Counted from the stretch's first letter, positions 25,226 through 36,672 are shown. The stretch is 64,000 nt of DNA from Mytilus edulis (GCF_963676685.1 NC_092349.1:79310604-79374603), one strand, 5' to 3'. Made by a program: numbers and translations. Notes: generated by a model from the sequence alone, not told the origin.

Positions 25226-26509
25226 TTAGTGTCGTAATTTACGTCTATTGTTTTGGAAGGCTTCATACTCCAGAGCTACTTGAATGGCGTTATCAATATT
25301 TTTTGCTTTGGCCTGGAAAATAGCCCATTCCATGTCAGCATCATTTAGAGAATCAATAAAACAATCACGTGCTAAATAATCCCTAACTTCCATTGGAGCT
25401 GATGGATACGCTAATCTTACTAGACGTTTTATGTCTTGGCCTAATACAGGTATTTGTTCCGTGCGACCGCGTATTTTACTTTTCATTTGCGCCCTGTACA
25501 ATTCTGCTTGGTTTTCTGGTTGAAAACGTGACGCTAAAGCGGCAGTCAGTTGTACAAAATTGGTCCGCATCTCTGGTCTTAAATTGGTTAAAATACTTTG
25601 GGCGGTACCTCTTAAGCTAGTAGCTAATTCTAAAGCTTTCTCTAGGTCAGACCATTTATTAATTGCTGCAATTAATTCAAACTGAACTAAATAGTCTTCC
25701 CAATTAGTCTCTCCATCATAAAGTACTGGTTTCTTTTTGTAATAGTTTTTATTTGGTAAGTTTATATCATAATCATGGTCAAAAATTGGTTTATTACTAA
25801 TGCCAGAATAATTTAAATTACTGGTCATTTCATCAGTACGGTGTTCATGGTCGGTCCTGTTAACCCCAACTCTGAATCGTCCGCGGGACGTCAAAGGTAA
25901 TGCTTGGTACGTTGCCCCCATATTATGGAGTACGCCCCGGTCCAATGTTCTAGGTAAATCTCCCGAATCCCATCTGGATTCACAAGACGTTGCGCCTCGT
26001 CTTGTATTCCCGGAGTCTCCCTCAGCAGAACCCTTTGCCTCAGCAGTACCCTCTGCTTCAGCATAACCCTCTGCTATAACAGTACCCGCTGCTATAGTAG
26101 AACCCTCTGCTTTCTGACTCCAAAACCCATACCTAGACCTGGCAGCATGGTTATAAAGAGTGCTTGACTCTTCACCAAGATTCTGTTTTACCGGCCACGT
26201 CGCATTTGGTTCCAAATGCACAACCGTTGCCCTATTTGAAACTTCCTTATTTTTCGCTTGGTCAATGGCCACTTTCGTTGATGGTGATAGACCTTCTGAC
26301 AATGGCCTTTTGTCAGTATGGTGTATACCATCCTTTTCGTATCTATCTGTATTCTCTTGTGAGGGCCATTGATCTTGGTTCACTCTTATGCTTATCTCTC
26401 CGGTCGGCGTCAGATCATGGAAAGTTTCACAGGACCGAGATCGGGGGAGTACTGGTCTACCCTGGGCAGTTAACCTAGGTGTTTCAAATTTATTTTCCGC
26501 GCTATCCAT
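25226..26509 (-). CDS. Gag-like protein of the LTR element, 427 aa
   Basis: Intact ORF from ATG (26509-26507) to stop at 25226. The N-terminal 230 residues are polar and low complexity, with an Ala/Glu/Gly stretch of AEG/AEA repeats around 155-185. The C-terminal half is the retrotransposon-gag fold region: FDHDYD, KPVLYDGETNWEDYLVQFEL, then AINKWSDLEKALELATSLRG, then FVQLTAALASRFQP, matching capsid-like gag domains of gypsy-type elements. It ends in NNRRKLRH with no CCHC zinc knuckle and no read-through into protease. It would make particle protein only, supporting a non-autonomous element. Confidence 0.88.
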   Translation of the reverse strand: MDSAENKFETPRLTAQGRPVLPRSRSCETFHDLTPTGEISIRVNQDQWPSQENTDRYEKDGIHHTDKRPLSEGLSPSTKVAIDQAKNKEVSNRATVVHLEPNATWPVKQNLGEESSTLYNHAARSRYGFWSQKAEGSTIAAGTVIAEGYAEAEGTAEAKGSAEGDSGNTRRGATSCESRWDSGDLPRTLDRGVLHNMGATYQALPLTSRGRFRVGVNRTDHEHRTDEMTSNLNYSGISNKPIFDHDYDINLPNKNYYKKKPVLYDGETNWEDYLVQFELIAAINKWSDLEKALELATSLRGTAQSILTNLRPEMRTNFVQLTAALASRFQPENQAELYRAQMKSKIRGRTEQIPVLGQDIKRLVRLAYPSAPMEVRDYLARDCFIDSLNDADMEWAIFQAKAKNIDNAIQVALEYEAFQNNRRKLRH

Positions 26510-26587
26510 TTTACTTATATTTATTTATGCCTTATCTTAAATATTATTAAACTTATTGTAAGAATATAAAAATGTAGGTACGTGCCT

Positions 26588-26599
26588 CCGCTGCCACCA
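26588..26599 (-). other. Primer-binding site, tRNA-Leu type
   Basis: On the minus strand, one base after the 5' LTR, the sequence reads TGGTGGCAGCGG. It is complementary to the 3' end of tRNA-Leu of the AAG/UAG class (CCGCTGCCA plus CCA) as I remember it; three more bases extend the match with one mismatch. Confidence 0.65.
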
Positions 26600-26600
26600 C

Positions 26601-27616
26601 TGTAACGATAACCGAGCGGTCAGGCTTTGGTGTTAACTGTAAATATTGGAACTCTTAGTGTGTTGCTATAAGAATGGAATATATGAACTAAAGTTATAAC
26701 TGGCGACTCTTCTTTGGTAACGTGGTTCTCTGGTATCGTGGTATTCGGGTAGATCTACAGTTGGTTCTGTATAGGTTTTGTGGTACGTTGTGGTATTCTG
26801 ATAGATCTTAGTTTGGTTCCGTTTAGGTTTTTGTAAGAATAACAAACTCGTCGAATAAAAATCAACTTGTATTTACGTGCAATAAATATCAGCAATTCGT
26901 ACACATAATAAATAACTTAAGTAGCAGTATTCTAGTTTAACAAATAAATACCTTACTTTTATATTAGAATATCGTAAAGAAAAATGGATAGCGGAACTAT
27001 AATACATAAATACCTAGAAAGTTTACGAACAAGATAGTTTGGTAATCGGCAAATGATAACGGAAATTCAATGTCAAAAGATAACGTTTCTCTCGAGAAGT
27101 AATTCTCTAAATACAACTTGTTATGGAACTAACAAGTCCTAACAAGCCAACATTATACGGAAATAGTCTGGTTATTACTGGTTATTTAATCGCTTGGAAT
27201 TAGCGTGTGTCACTTGCCCAGGGTAAAGTCGTACTGAGCTTTCACCTTTCTCTCCTCAGTATTTATACTTCGGTAAACCATTACCAAAATGGTTTACCAT
27301 TTACCGAAATGGTTTACCATTTACCATTTAGGTAAAATACCTAAATTACCAAAACCGGAATTGGTAATTACCAAAATAATGTTCGGAACGATTGGTAAAC
27401 GTTTATGTACTTCATTTGACATGAACAATCGAGGGGAGTTCCGAATATAAATTCAAAACATGGACGTTAAGAATAATAAAAAGTTAACAATGTTTACACA
27501 AAGTTGTACAAGAAATATAAAATAAAAACAGTCAATAAACGGTAAGGTTTTAACAACATCATCACACAATTTTAGGGAAAACAAGTTCCATTTCAAAGAA
27601 CCCCCATTTTGTTACA
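26601..27616 (-). repeat. 5' LTR (minus-strand sense) of the gag-only element
   Basis: Same length and sequence as the other copy apart from one base that I found. The minus-strand TATAAAT is at 27261-27267; transcription would run toward lower coordinates into gag. Confidence 0.92.
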
Positions 27617-27620
27617 ATAC

Positions 27621-28276
27621 TTTTAGATATTTGGATGATATTTTGGCTCTCAATAATGACGACTTCAGTATGTATATTAATGAAATTTATCCTGTTGAAC
27701 TTACTTTAAATAAAGCTAATACTAGCAATGACCACTGCCCTTTTCTCGATCTTGATATCTATATCACTAATGGAAAGCTGAATACTAAAATTTATGATAA
27801 AAGGGATGATTTTTCATTTCCTATCGTTAATTATCCGTTTTTAGATGGTGACGTTCCCTTGTCACCATCTTACGGTGTTTATATATCTATACTTGTACGA
27901 TTCGCTCGTATGTAACAATGTTTTAGATTTTAACGAGAGAAATTTATGTATTACTGAAAAATTATTACACCAGGGTTTTCGATATCACAAACTAGTCAAA
28001 ACATTTTACTAAATTTTATCATCGGTATAAAGACATTATTCGTAAATATAGCTCAACATGCAGACTTTTAATACGTTCAGGTATTTCACATCCAATTTTT
28101 TATGGTAATATTCTTTATAAAGCACAAAGGTGTCAGTATTCACCTCAGAAACTTACAAAACCTTTGAATAGACTTATTAAGAAAGGATATAATTACGATA
28201 CTGTTGTCAAGTCATTAAAGATTGCATATTTTGGCGTTAATATTGAGTCACTGATAAGGTCTTTGCATCGGAACTA
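27621..28276 (+). pseudogene. Reverse-transcriptase pseudogene, 3' segment with YLDD
   Basis: It continues directly from the sequence left of the LTR element when the insertion and one ATAC copy are ignored, giving NNT/FRYLDDILAL. YLDD codons are 27628-27639. Then CPFLDLDIYI, YDKRDDFSFPIVNYPF and YGVYIS..LVRFAR. Frameshifts at about 27910 and 28009 precede the C-terminal part, which ends at the TAA near 28276. Confidence 0.8.
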
Positions 28277-29524
28277 AACACATGTATTCTAAAAACAGTT
28301 GTTGGCATGACACGGGTTATGTTCTTCTCATATATGTTATGATGGTATGATACTAAACCCCTAACGGGAAGGATTGTGCCTGATGTTCATATGATGAAAT
28401 CATAATCTTTCAGTCAGTTTAGTTGAAGTCTGGAGCTGGCATGTCAGTTAACTGCTAGTAGTCTGTTGTTATTTATGTATTATTGTCATTTTGTTTATTT
28501 TCTTTGGTTACATCTTCTGACATCAGACTCGGATTTCTCTTGAACTGAATTTTAATGTGCGTATTGTTATGCGTTTACTTTACTACATTGGTTAGAGGTA
28601 TAGGGGGAGGGTTGAGATCTCACAAACATGTTTAACCCCGCCGCATTTTTGCGCCTGTCCCAAGTCAGGAGCCTCTTGCCTTTGTTAGTCTTGTATTATT
28701 TTAATTTTAGTTTCTTGTGTACAATTTGGAAATTAGTATGGCGTTCATTATCACTGGACTAGTATATATTTGTTTAGGGGCCAGCTGAAGGACGCCTCCG
28801 GGTGCGGGAATTTCTCGCTACATTGAAGACCTGTTGGTGACCCTCTGCTGTTGTTTTTTATTTGGGCGGGTTGTTGTCTCTTTGACACATTCCCCATTTC
28901 CATTCTCAATTTTATTTAAAGATATAACAGTCATAATGCAAATTGGAAGATGTCAATAAAAATAAGGAGCTAAATATACTATTTGATAAATCCCTCAAAA
29001 AGCCCAAAATATTAATCTTTAATAAAATTTGCTTTTGAAATAAGGGAAAAAACATTGAAAGGAGGGGGGGGGGGGAAAGAGCGAAGGTATGGCATTTTCT
29101 TTAAAAAAAAAATTTGAATTCCAAATTGAGGCAACAAAACATTCTGTTTAAGTAGAGGACAAAATAATATTCCTTAATCCAGATTTTTCCATACCTTATA
29201 GTATTGAATTTGATCAAAATGATTTGATTGACAGCATTTTAAAATTAAATAAAATTGGTCGCGAAGTGCGCGAAAAAAAATCCGGCTCGAACAAAAAAAC
29301 ATAACCGTCCTTGAAGTTAAATTGTTGCTCCCTAACGGTATTTTCTTTGAATTGCAAACATTTTATCTGTAATCAAATTGTATACTATCAATATTTGGTT
29401 CCGTTTTCCAACATCTGACAAAATACCACTGCCTTACATTGTTGTTAATTTTACTGTTTCGTATTGTTATGTATCTGTTTAAACAGTGTATACGGTCGTA
29501 TTAATTACGCATATAAATTTCAGA

Positions 29525-29788
29525 ATGGACGAAAAGCAAAGAAACAGAAGACAAAGACGACTAGAAGACAATTCGGTTGATTGTGACTCTGAATCCGGAT
29601 ATGAATCTACATACAATGAAACTTTGTGCGACGATTTGGCCGCTTGGATTAACAAATATCAGATAAAACATAATGCTGTTGACGATTTGTTAAAGATTTT
29701 GAAAAAACATGGCCATCTTGACATTCCCTCGACAGCTAGAATACTTCTTAAACATGTTAAATCAAAACGCAATATTGTTACTGAATGA
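29525..29788 (+). CDS. Small ORF (87 aa) resembling the N-terminal module of transposon-encoded proteins
   Basis: The ATG stands 2 nt after a good acceptor (aaatttcag), so a 5' exon upstream is possible. The first 30 residues are charged (MDEKQRNRRQRRLED, then an acidic SESGYESTYNE), followed by LAAWINKYQIKHNAVDDLLK, ILKKHGH, and DIPSTARILLKH. I recall this L-x2-W ... LLxIL ... LP-x-TAR-x-LLK pattern at the N-terminus of large transposase-domain proteins in animals. Here a stop follows after 87 residues and no catalytic region is seen, so it is either a truncated transposon gene or a domesticated short protein. An AATAAA lies at 29975-29980. Family assignment is from memory and tentative. Confidence 0.45.
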   Translation: MDEKQRNRRQRRLEDNSVDCDSESGYESTYNETLCDDLAAWINKYQIKHNAVDDLLKILKKHGHLDIPSTARILLKHVKSKRNIVTE

Positions 29789-30429
29789 AATCTGGAATAG
29801 CCTAATATTGTTTGATGGACAATTGTTATTAAACATGTTCATGGCGTCATACATTTAATTCACATGGATTGATGTGTACGAGTCCCATATTAAAAACACA
29901 CACTTTAGAAAGCAAGAGCAGCAAGTCAAATGCAATAGCCAGATATTGCATCTAAATATTTCATTAATTTCTTGAATAAATGTTTCTTTGAATAGTTTTA
30001 TCATTAATTTGTCAACTCAGTTAGATCGAGCGATAACATTTTCAATTGCCTCCGTTTTGTTGGTGACATATAAGGTAAACACAGTTTGAACAGCTTGGAA
30101 TAAGAATAATAGTTATTATACTTTATTTCAACCGTATCGAATGAGTTATTACAGAAAAAGTTTACTCGAGGGTTGACATTTACCGCACCTGGATTCTTTA
30201 GAACTCGACTTCTTTGATTTTTAAAATCTTGGTCATTCAGTCAATAAATTCTATCAAAACATTTGCATTTTCAACCTTATATCACCAGACCACATGATAA
30301 GAAATGATACACAATTTTTTCCTCCATACAAATAACACCTTTATACGTGCAAATTTATTATTTTGGAATATGTTGTAAAAAAATTAGCCCGAAAAAAAAA
30401 CCCCGTGCTACACAGATTAAAAGTGATCA

Positions 30430-30890
30430 GTCATGTCAGTATGATGGATTTCTCATTGACAACATATTTGTTGAATTGGAGGTAGGATTTTCAAGCATGT
30501 TTTCAGCGTTCCAATTGGAACCAACCGTGCACCTCCTCTGGCCGACTTTATCTTATTATCATGGTTAGAGTTCCTTCACACGCTTGTTTAAACAAGAAGA
30601 TAAGAAAAAATCGTATTCTGATATATTGATGATGTTCTTTCAATCAACAATTCAGTTAGTTTTCATTTTTCAAGGTTTCTGGTTCCCATTATAATTTTCT
30701 CCTGAATTAAAGAATAAAGAAACCATTAAAGCAGCTTTATCCACCTCATTTCTGAACAAACATTCGACTTTTACTATAGCGGGGATCTTACAAGAATCTA
30801 TGACAAAAGAGACGTTTTGAATTTTTAAAATGTGAATTATCCACATATCGGCAATATAACAAACAATCTGTATCCACGTATTGAGTAAAT
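30430..30890 (+). pseudogene. Third reverse-transcriptase relic, different subfamily
   Basis: With frame changes it reads DNIFVELEV, VPIGTNRAPPLADFILLSW (degraded G-I-P-x-G-T-N-x-A-P motif) and, near 30795-30890, a decayed copy of the YDKRDDFxFxxVNYP region. The YLDD site is unrecognisable. It is more diverged than the 21-28 kb copy. Confidence 0.55.
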
Positions 30891-31667
30891 GTTTCTCAAC
30901 TCATAGTAATACGATATTAAAGAGCTTGCAGCTGCAATATTTATGTAGACATTGAAAAACGTAATGGGTGTCCTAGCATAGAGTTGATCGATGATGAGCC
31001 AGGCTTTTGGCTTTTTTCTACTAAAATTGTCATCGGAAAGTACATAGACCTGTAAGATTATTACTTAGTTTGCACTTCACCAACTACATAATATATAGAT
31101 ATAAGAAGATGTGGTATGAGTGCCAATGAGACAACTCTCCATCCAAGTCCCAATTTGTAAAAATAAACCCTGATAGGTTTTGAATTGTAAATCCAGTGTG
31201 CTGAAATTGCATGTTATTTGTTTTGCAGTTCTCTTTATTTTGTCCTCAAGCTATTGTGTTTCGAATCGTCATTATACTTTTGGCGTGCCTCGGAATTGAT
31301 ACATCACAATTTTATTATAGGGTTTTTGGCGTTTGGTGTTCCTGGGTCAAGAGCTTTAATATGGACGCAAAGACTAATCCAATGGTGTTTTCGTTTTGTT
31401 TACCCTTGTATATATATGTTTCGTTTATTTTTACTTTAGAAGGAAAGTGTATACTTGTAAGGCAATTAGTCTATATTTTGATAAACTGTATGACTATAAA
31501 TACAGTAACATTTGTGATGGCGTCGTTGTCAGATTTACTATCAACTATTTATTTTTTTCTTTGTTACTAATAAGATCTATTTAGATTTGTATTACTGGCA
31601 TGACTGTTTGTTCTACCGGGTAATTTAAAGTATACATTATGTACGTCGACTTACGGGAGAACATAAC

Positions 31668-32768
31668 TTCTTCCTCTCATTACACCTTAGTCCTTCATTG
31701 CTACCATATCCTGCCCCTCGTATAAGACTTCCTCTCATTACACCTTAGTCCTTCATTGCTACCATATCCTGCCCCTCTTATAAGACTTCCTCTCATTACA
31801 CCTTAGTCCTTCATTGCTACCATATCCTGCCCCTCTTATACTACTTCCTCTCATTACACCTTAGTCCTTCATTGCTACCATATCCTGCCCCTCTTATACT
31901 ACTTCCTCTCATTACACCTTAGTCCTTCATTGCTACCATATCCTGCCCCTCTTATACTACTTCCTCTCATTACACCTTAGTCCTTCATTGCTATCATATC
32001 CTGCCCCTCTTATAAGACTTCCTCTCATTACACCTTAGTCCTTCATTGCTACCATATCCTGCCCCTCTTATACTACTTCCTCTCATTATACCTTAGTCCT
32101 TCATTGCTACCATATCCTGCCCCTCTTATACTACTTCCTCTCATTACACCTTAGTCCTTCATTGCTACCATATCCTGCCCCTCTTATACTACTTCCTCTC
32201 ATTACACCTTAGTCCTTCATTGCTACCATATCCTGCCCCTCTTATACTACTTCCTCTCATTACACCTTAGTCCTTCATTGCTACCATATCCTGCCCCTCT
32301 TATACTACTTCCTCTCATTACACCTTAGTCCGTCATTGCTACCATATCCTGCCCCTCTTATACTACTTCCTCTCATTACACCTTAGTCCTTCATTGCTAC
32401 CATATCCTGCCCCTCTTATACTACTTCCTCTCATTACACCTTAGTCCTTCATTGCTACCATATCCTGCCCCTCTTATACTACTTCCTCTCATTACACCTT
32501 AGTCCTTCATTGCTACCATATCCTGCCCCTCGTATAAGACTTCCTCTCATTACACCTTAGTCCTTCATTGCTACCATATCCTGCCCCTCTTATACTACTT
32601 CCTCTCATTACACCTTAGTCCTTCATTGCTACCATATCCTGCCCCTCTTATACTACTTCCTCTCATTACACCTTAGTCCTTCATTGCTACCATATCCTGC
32701 CCCTCTTATACTACTTCCTCTCATTACACATTAGTCCTTCATTGCTACCATATCCTGCCCTCTTATAA
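31668..32768. repeat. 58-bp minisatellite, about 19 copies
   Basis: Unit acttcctctcattacacctt, agtccttcattgctaccata, tcctgcccctcttatact repeats head to tail. Most units are identical; a subset ends gtataag/ttataag instead of ttatact, and single substitutions mark a few. No coding frame is conserved. Confidence 0.95.
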
Positions 32769-33149
32769 GTGTTAACGGACTATATATATACAAACCACCA
32801 GAGCAGACCGGAAAATATACCTAATTATTTCTGATAAAATTGAGAATAGAAATGGCGAATGTGTCAAAGAGGCAGCAACCCTACAAATTAGCAGAAAACA
32901 GGTAAATTTGATGGATACAATCAATACAATTATTTTTTTGGCAGTATCATTTTTCCTTTATCTACGAAAAGAGGTAAACTTTTAAAACAAATAACAGACA
33001 TTTATATAAAAACAATTAACATGAACTCTCACACGAACGTAATGAAAAATATATCTACAAGTCAAGATTCAAAGGCTTTGATTTACAAATAAAAAGACGT
33101 GGTATTATTGAAAATAATATTGCTATCCACCAAATACTGAATGACCTAT

Positions 33150-33375
33150 ATAGATATTAGTACTAATGAGACAACTCTCCATCCAAGTAACAATTAATAA
33201 AAGTAAACCATTATAGGTCAAATTACGGCCTTCAGCACGGAGCATTGGCTCACACCGAACAGCAAGCTATAAAGGGCCCTAAAAATTACCAGTGTAAAAC
33301 CATCCAAATGGGGTAAAACAACGGTTTAATCTATATAAAAACGATAAACGAGAAACACTTATGAACCACATAAAA
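33150..33375 (-). repeat. SINE-like dispersed repeat copy
   Basis: It holds the consensus blocks gagacaactctccatcc, tacggccttcagcacgg and ctataaagggccctaaa in the same order as 12440-12715. Confidence 0.75.
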
Positions 33376-33799
33376 AGATATATATGTTTTATTGTAAATG
33401 TTAAAGCAATAATAAGCTATGTCAACGTTTGCCCTTCATAAATGAGCAAAACCAATACAGCATAGTACGCTACAATGCATAAAAGGCCTTGATATGACAA
33501 AAAGTAAACAACCAAAAGAGATCGTATTTAACAGTATTCACTTAGAAAATTTAGATGAAGTGTAAACTTAAGGCTCATATTTATTGAACATTAAATTATA
33601 GTAGTTCGACCAAATGAATTACGGATTTAATTTTATGGAACCAAATAACCTTTCAGATTATCATTATGTAGGCAAAAATGGATATTGTCAAAGAAACAAT
33701 CAAAAACGTTGTGGAAGAAACAAATCTTATGTCACGGCAAATCACTACTGAACATTTTTTATATCCACCAGTTCATTTAGTTGACGCATTATAAGACCA

Positions 33800-33935
33800 A
33801 TCTCGTTTGTTGGTGGGATTCGTGTTGCTCAGTGACGTTTTTTGGTGGAGTTCGTGTTGCTCAGTGACGTTTTTTGGTGGATTTCGTGTTGCTCAGTGAC
33901 GTTTTTTGGTGGGTTCGTGTTGCTCAGTGACATAT
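33800..33935 (+). repeat. 33-bp tandem repeat, about four copies
   Basis: gacgttttttggtggagttc gtgttgctcagt recurs at 33801-33935. The unit itself resembles the ...ccaccaa... portion of the 10690-11150 repeat read in reverse (ttggtggggttcgtgttgct). Confidence 0.85.
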
Positions 33936-34469
33936 AGTCTTGTATGCTGTTGAGTTTTTATATCATGATTATGTTAGTCTTCTGATTTATTCTATTTAGA
34001 TGATCCTCATTTTATAATGTGAGGTAACTATTTTGAAAGTCAATTCAAAATATAATCAAATTGAATAGAACTTCGATTTGATTCGTTATTAAGTTAACTG
34101 TGAAGAGGTTTTTGAAAAGTTTTAATGATTTGTTTTGACTCTTGTCGTTCTTTATTTTAATAACTTCAAAAAGGATTCGTTGGTCGATTTCCTGCTTTTT
34201 GTCAAAATTGTAGATCTTTACTTGCTGGTCATCTGTGCTTATTTAAATTTCTGTCTATCTATTAATCTAATTTATTTCATAAATTCATTTATGTCTATGT
34301 GGACAATTTCTATTTGAATTAAACAGTCAATTTGAACTAAGTGTATATAATAGAATTATCTTATTTTTATATTTAGCCAACCAATCAAATAACAGATATG
34401 TTATGACGTAAAAATTTATCTGCGACAAGAAAGTTCGCTAAAATTTCTCTGAACAATTTTTAGGCAGTT

Positions 34470-34855
34470 AAGCTCTTATGTTGTACTGTTACACCACTAT
34501 CCCATGTTCGGAGAGTTGGCGCCTTCTAACTAGTTTAACCCCTCTTCATTCTTCCATGCTGTATGTGCCTGTCCCAAGAAAGGAGCCTGTAATTCAGTGG
34601 TTGTTGCGGTGTTACATAATACTTATTTTTCATTCATTATGTGGTAGAGAATTTAGGTCGTAAGTTTTCTCGTTTGAATTGTTTTACAGTTGCAATTTCG
34701 AGGCCATTTATATAGATGACTATGCAGTATGGGATCTGTTCATTGTTGAAGGTCGTACGGTAAGTTGACTACTTGTTATTAATTTCTGTGTCATTTGGAC
34801 TCTTGTGGAGAGTTATCTCATTGGCAATCGTATCGCATCTTCTTTTTTTATATGA
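34470..34855 (+). repeat. SINE-like dispersed repeat copy, opposite orientation
   Basis: It runs from ttatgttgtactgttacacc through gtcccaagaaaggagcctg and ttgttgaaggtcgtacgg to gagagttatctcattggc. The order is that of the full copy at 44820-45250. Confidence 0.75.
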
Positions 34856-36001
34856 AATTGTCTCTGGATTTCAGAAAGAACCCTTGTTTCACAGGGAATT
34901 CAATATTTGGTGTTTTCACAGATTTTGATATACTAGTAAGACCATCCCTAGCATCCTACTACTCCTAAGCTCTGGCCTTACGGTCATAAAACTTCCGAGT
35001 CAGTAATATTGGATTTCATGTATCGAGCAGGATTTTTGGGCTCCAAGCACTGAGAAAAGTTTTATGACTTCAACCCCTGGACTATAAATTCCATGATCTA
35101 GAAACCTGGCCAATCTATAAATAGCATTATTACAATTCATTCATACAATTGCCAACCAACCATACTTCAATGTGAATGCTACGTCATATCAATATGATTT
35201 ATTTATTAGGAATTCAATCAGTACAAACTAAACCCAGGTTAACAAACTCTCTTAAAACCTTCATGGACAGTAACCAACTGTTACACAGTTTAATATGTGG
35301 AACAATATAAAATAACACTCCACTGGTTGGTTTCAAGTGCTTCAGTGCTTAAAACCTCTATAAATATTTAATTCCACAAGAAATCAGTTCACAGCATCAG
35401 CTAGCTGGGTAATAGGGCATGTCGACACAGTTTTTAGTGTAGGGACCCATGACGTCTTCTTTTTCATCTAATTTTCATTTTAATGTTTCTTTAATTTTTC
35501 TAATTCCTCTAAAATGTTTTTTTTTTTTAAACTATGTATTCAATTAATCAAAAGTTTTCTCTTAAAATATGATTGACAACAAACCAGTTGCAGTTTATCC
35601 AAACTGTTTTTTCCCGCATACTACGAGTGACACAGACACAGTATACAAGAAAAAAAAAGTTTGAAAATATTTCCCTTGTTGTGAAATGGTATTAGTCGCA
35701 GCAATGAAGCACTAATTTGTTTATTACAAATGTACTTGTATAATTGCCAGCATTTCTAACAATGATAGTTTCTTACGTAACACGTATAGAAATTGGACTT
35801 TTTTTTAACACATCTTTAAACGAACATTTTGTACATTATATATTCTCAGTTTACATTTGTAGGTAACAGACACGAAAATGGATGATTTAACCGAATTTAT
35901 CAAATTGTGCATGCAACCAGAGCATAAAAAGGGATCATCTAAACAAGAGGCTCACAGGTGCCATCATCGATCACATGTCGAAATTGATGTTAATATACTG
36001 T
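34856..36001. other. Intergenic DNA, nothing recognised
   Basis: No gene or named repeat; a poly-T run lies near 35518-35528. A 43-codon ORF starts at 35878 but has no support. Confidence 0.35.
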
Positions 36002-36203
36002 CACAGTAGATTCATTTATTTTTATTGGTACCAATTTTCATGGATTGGAGAAAGCTTGTATTTTCGTGGACATTTAATTTCGTGGTTTTGCCAAAGGCTG
36101 TATACAACCTTACGGGAAATTTGTAATTCAATTCGTGTTTAAACTGTTACCATCAAATCCAGGAAAATTTGTATCTAGCGAATAATAATGAGTCCACAGT
36201 AGG
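36002..36203. mobile_element. Small TIR-like repeat
   Basis: cacagtagattcatttattt ... ggtaccaattttcatggatt ... aatttcgtggttttgccaaa ... aataatgagtccacagtag. Ends are imperfect inverted repeats; a type common in bivalves. Confidence 0.4.
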
Positions 36204-36474
36204 TACATTTTATTATCATCTGCTATTTGGTCAGGTTATTGTCTTTTTGACATATTCCTGATTTCAATTTTCAATTTTACATAAATTTGGTAAAATTCAA
36301 AAGTTAGTAAAAAGTCGTCTGTTATTAGCAATTTCTACTACAAGACTAAATGTTTATGTCATATTGGCATTCGTAAAGATCGTGTATACCATATATTTGT
36401 CTGTTTACAAACATAATTTGTAACGAAACACTTTACGAAAAAAACATTCAAGACAGAGATATGCGTTTCTTGTG

Positions 36475-36672
36475 TATATTTCGGAGTTTAGTATGACGTC
36501 CATTTTTTCTGAACTAGTATAAATTTTTGTTTAGGGGCCAGCCGAAGCACGCCTCCAGATGAGGGAGTTTCTCGTTGCATTGAATACCCATTGGTGCTCT
36601 TCGGCTGTTGTCTGTTCGTTGGTCGGGTTGTTGTCTCTTTGACACATTCCCCAGTTCCATTGTCAATTTTAT
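36475..36672 (+). repeat. Solo 3' terminus of the reverse-transcriptase family
   Basis: ggggccagccgaagcacgcc through ggtcgggttgttgtctcttt to ccagttccattgtcaatttt. It is a diverged copy of the 28716-28916 tail. Confidence 0.7.

Larger units (their letters stand above)
22866..27616 (-). mobile_element. Complete non-autonomous LTR retrotransposon (gag only), 4751 bp
   Basis: Two direct repeats of exactly 1016 bp (22866-23881, 26601-27616), both TGTAAC...GTTACA, enclose 2719 bp and are flanked by the target duplication ATAC (22862-22865, 27617-27620). Read on the minus strand the order is LTR, primer-binding site (26588-26599), gag ORF (26509-25226), about 1.3 kb without any protease, reverse transcriptase or integrase, a polypurine tract (23882-23895), LTR. 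I saw one difference between LTRs (g/a near 23323 and 27056), implying very recent insertion. Replication would need proteins from another element. Gag type and TSD length fit a Ty3/gypsy-like relative. Confidence 0.93.
21170..28916 (+). mobile_element. Decayed reverse-transcriptase element (Penelope-like type, tentative), split by the LTR insertion
   Basis: The 5' part runs to 22865, the 3' part resumes at 27621, and the element ends in the shared terminus ...ttccattctcaatttta near 28916. Coding is broken by frameshifts and stops, so it is a relic. About 640 bp of 3' non-coding sequence follow the coding end (28276), and this tail recurs alone elsewhere in the window. RT motifs (WLPKLHKTPYKYRFISSSS, FDFSTLYTTLP, GIPMGTNCAPLIADLF, YLDD) fit RTs related to Penelope-like elements. 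No GIY-YIG endonuclease is visible, so the class is uncertain. Confidence 0.75.

Noticed and set aside
31211..31570. 119-codon open frame on the + strand
   Set aside because: Composition is that of AT-rich random translation (hydrophobic, no motif), there is no ATG in a good context and no splice support.
31668..32768. CRISPR-like repeat array
   Set aside because: Units are contiguous 58-bp copies with no unique spacers, and the sequence is eukaryotic.
35878..36009. 43-codon ORF starting MDDLTEFIKLCMQPEHKK
   Set aside because: It has an acceptor-like tag upstream, but no conserved motif, no partner exon and a MITE beginning at its end.
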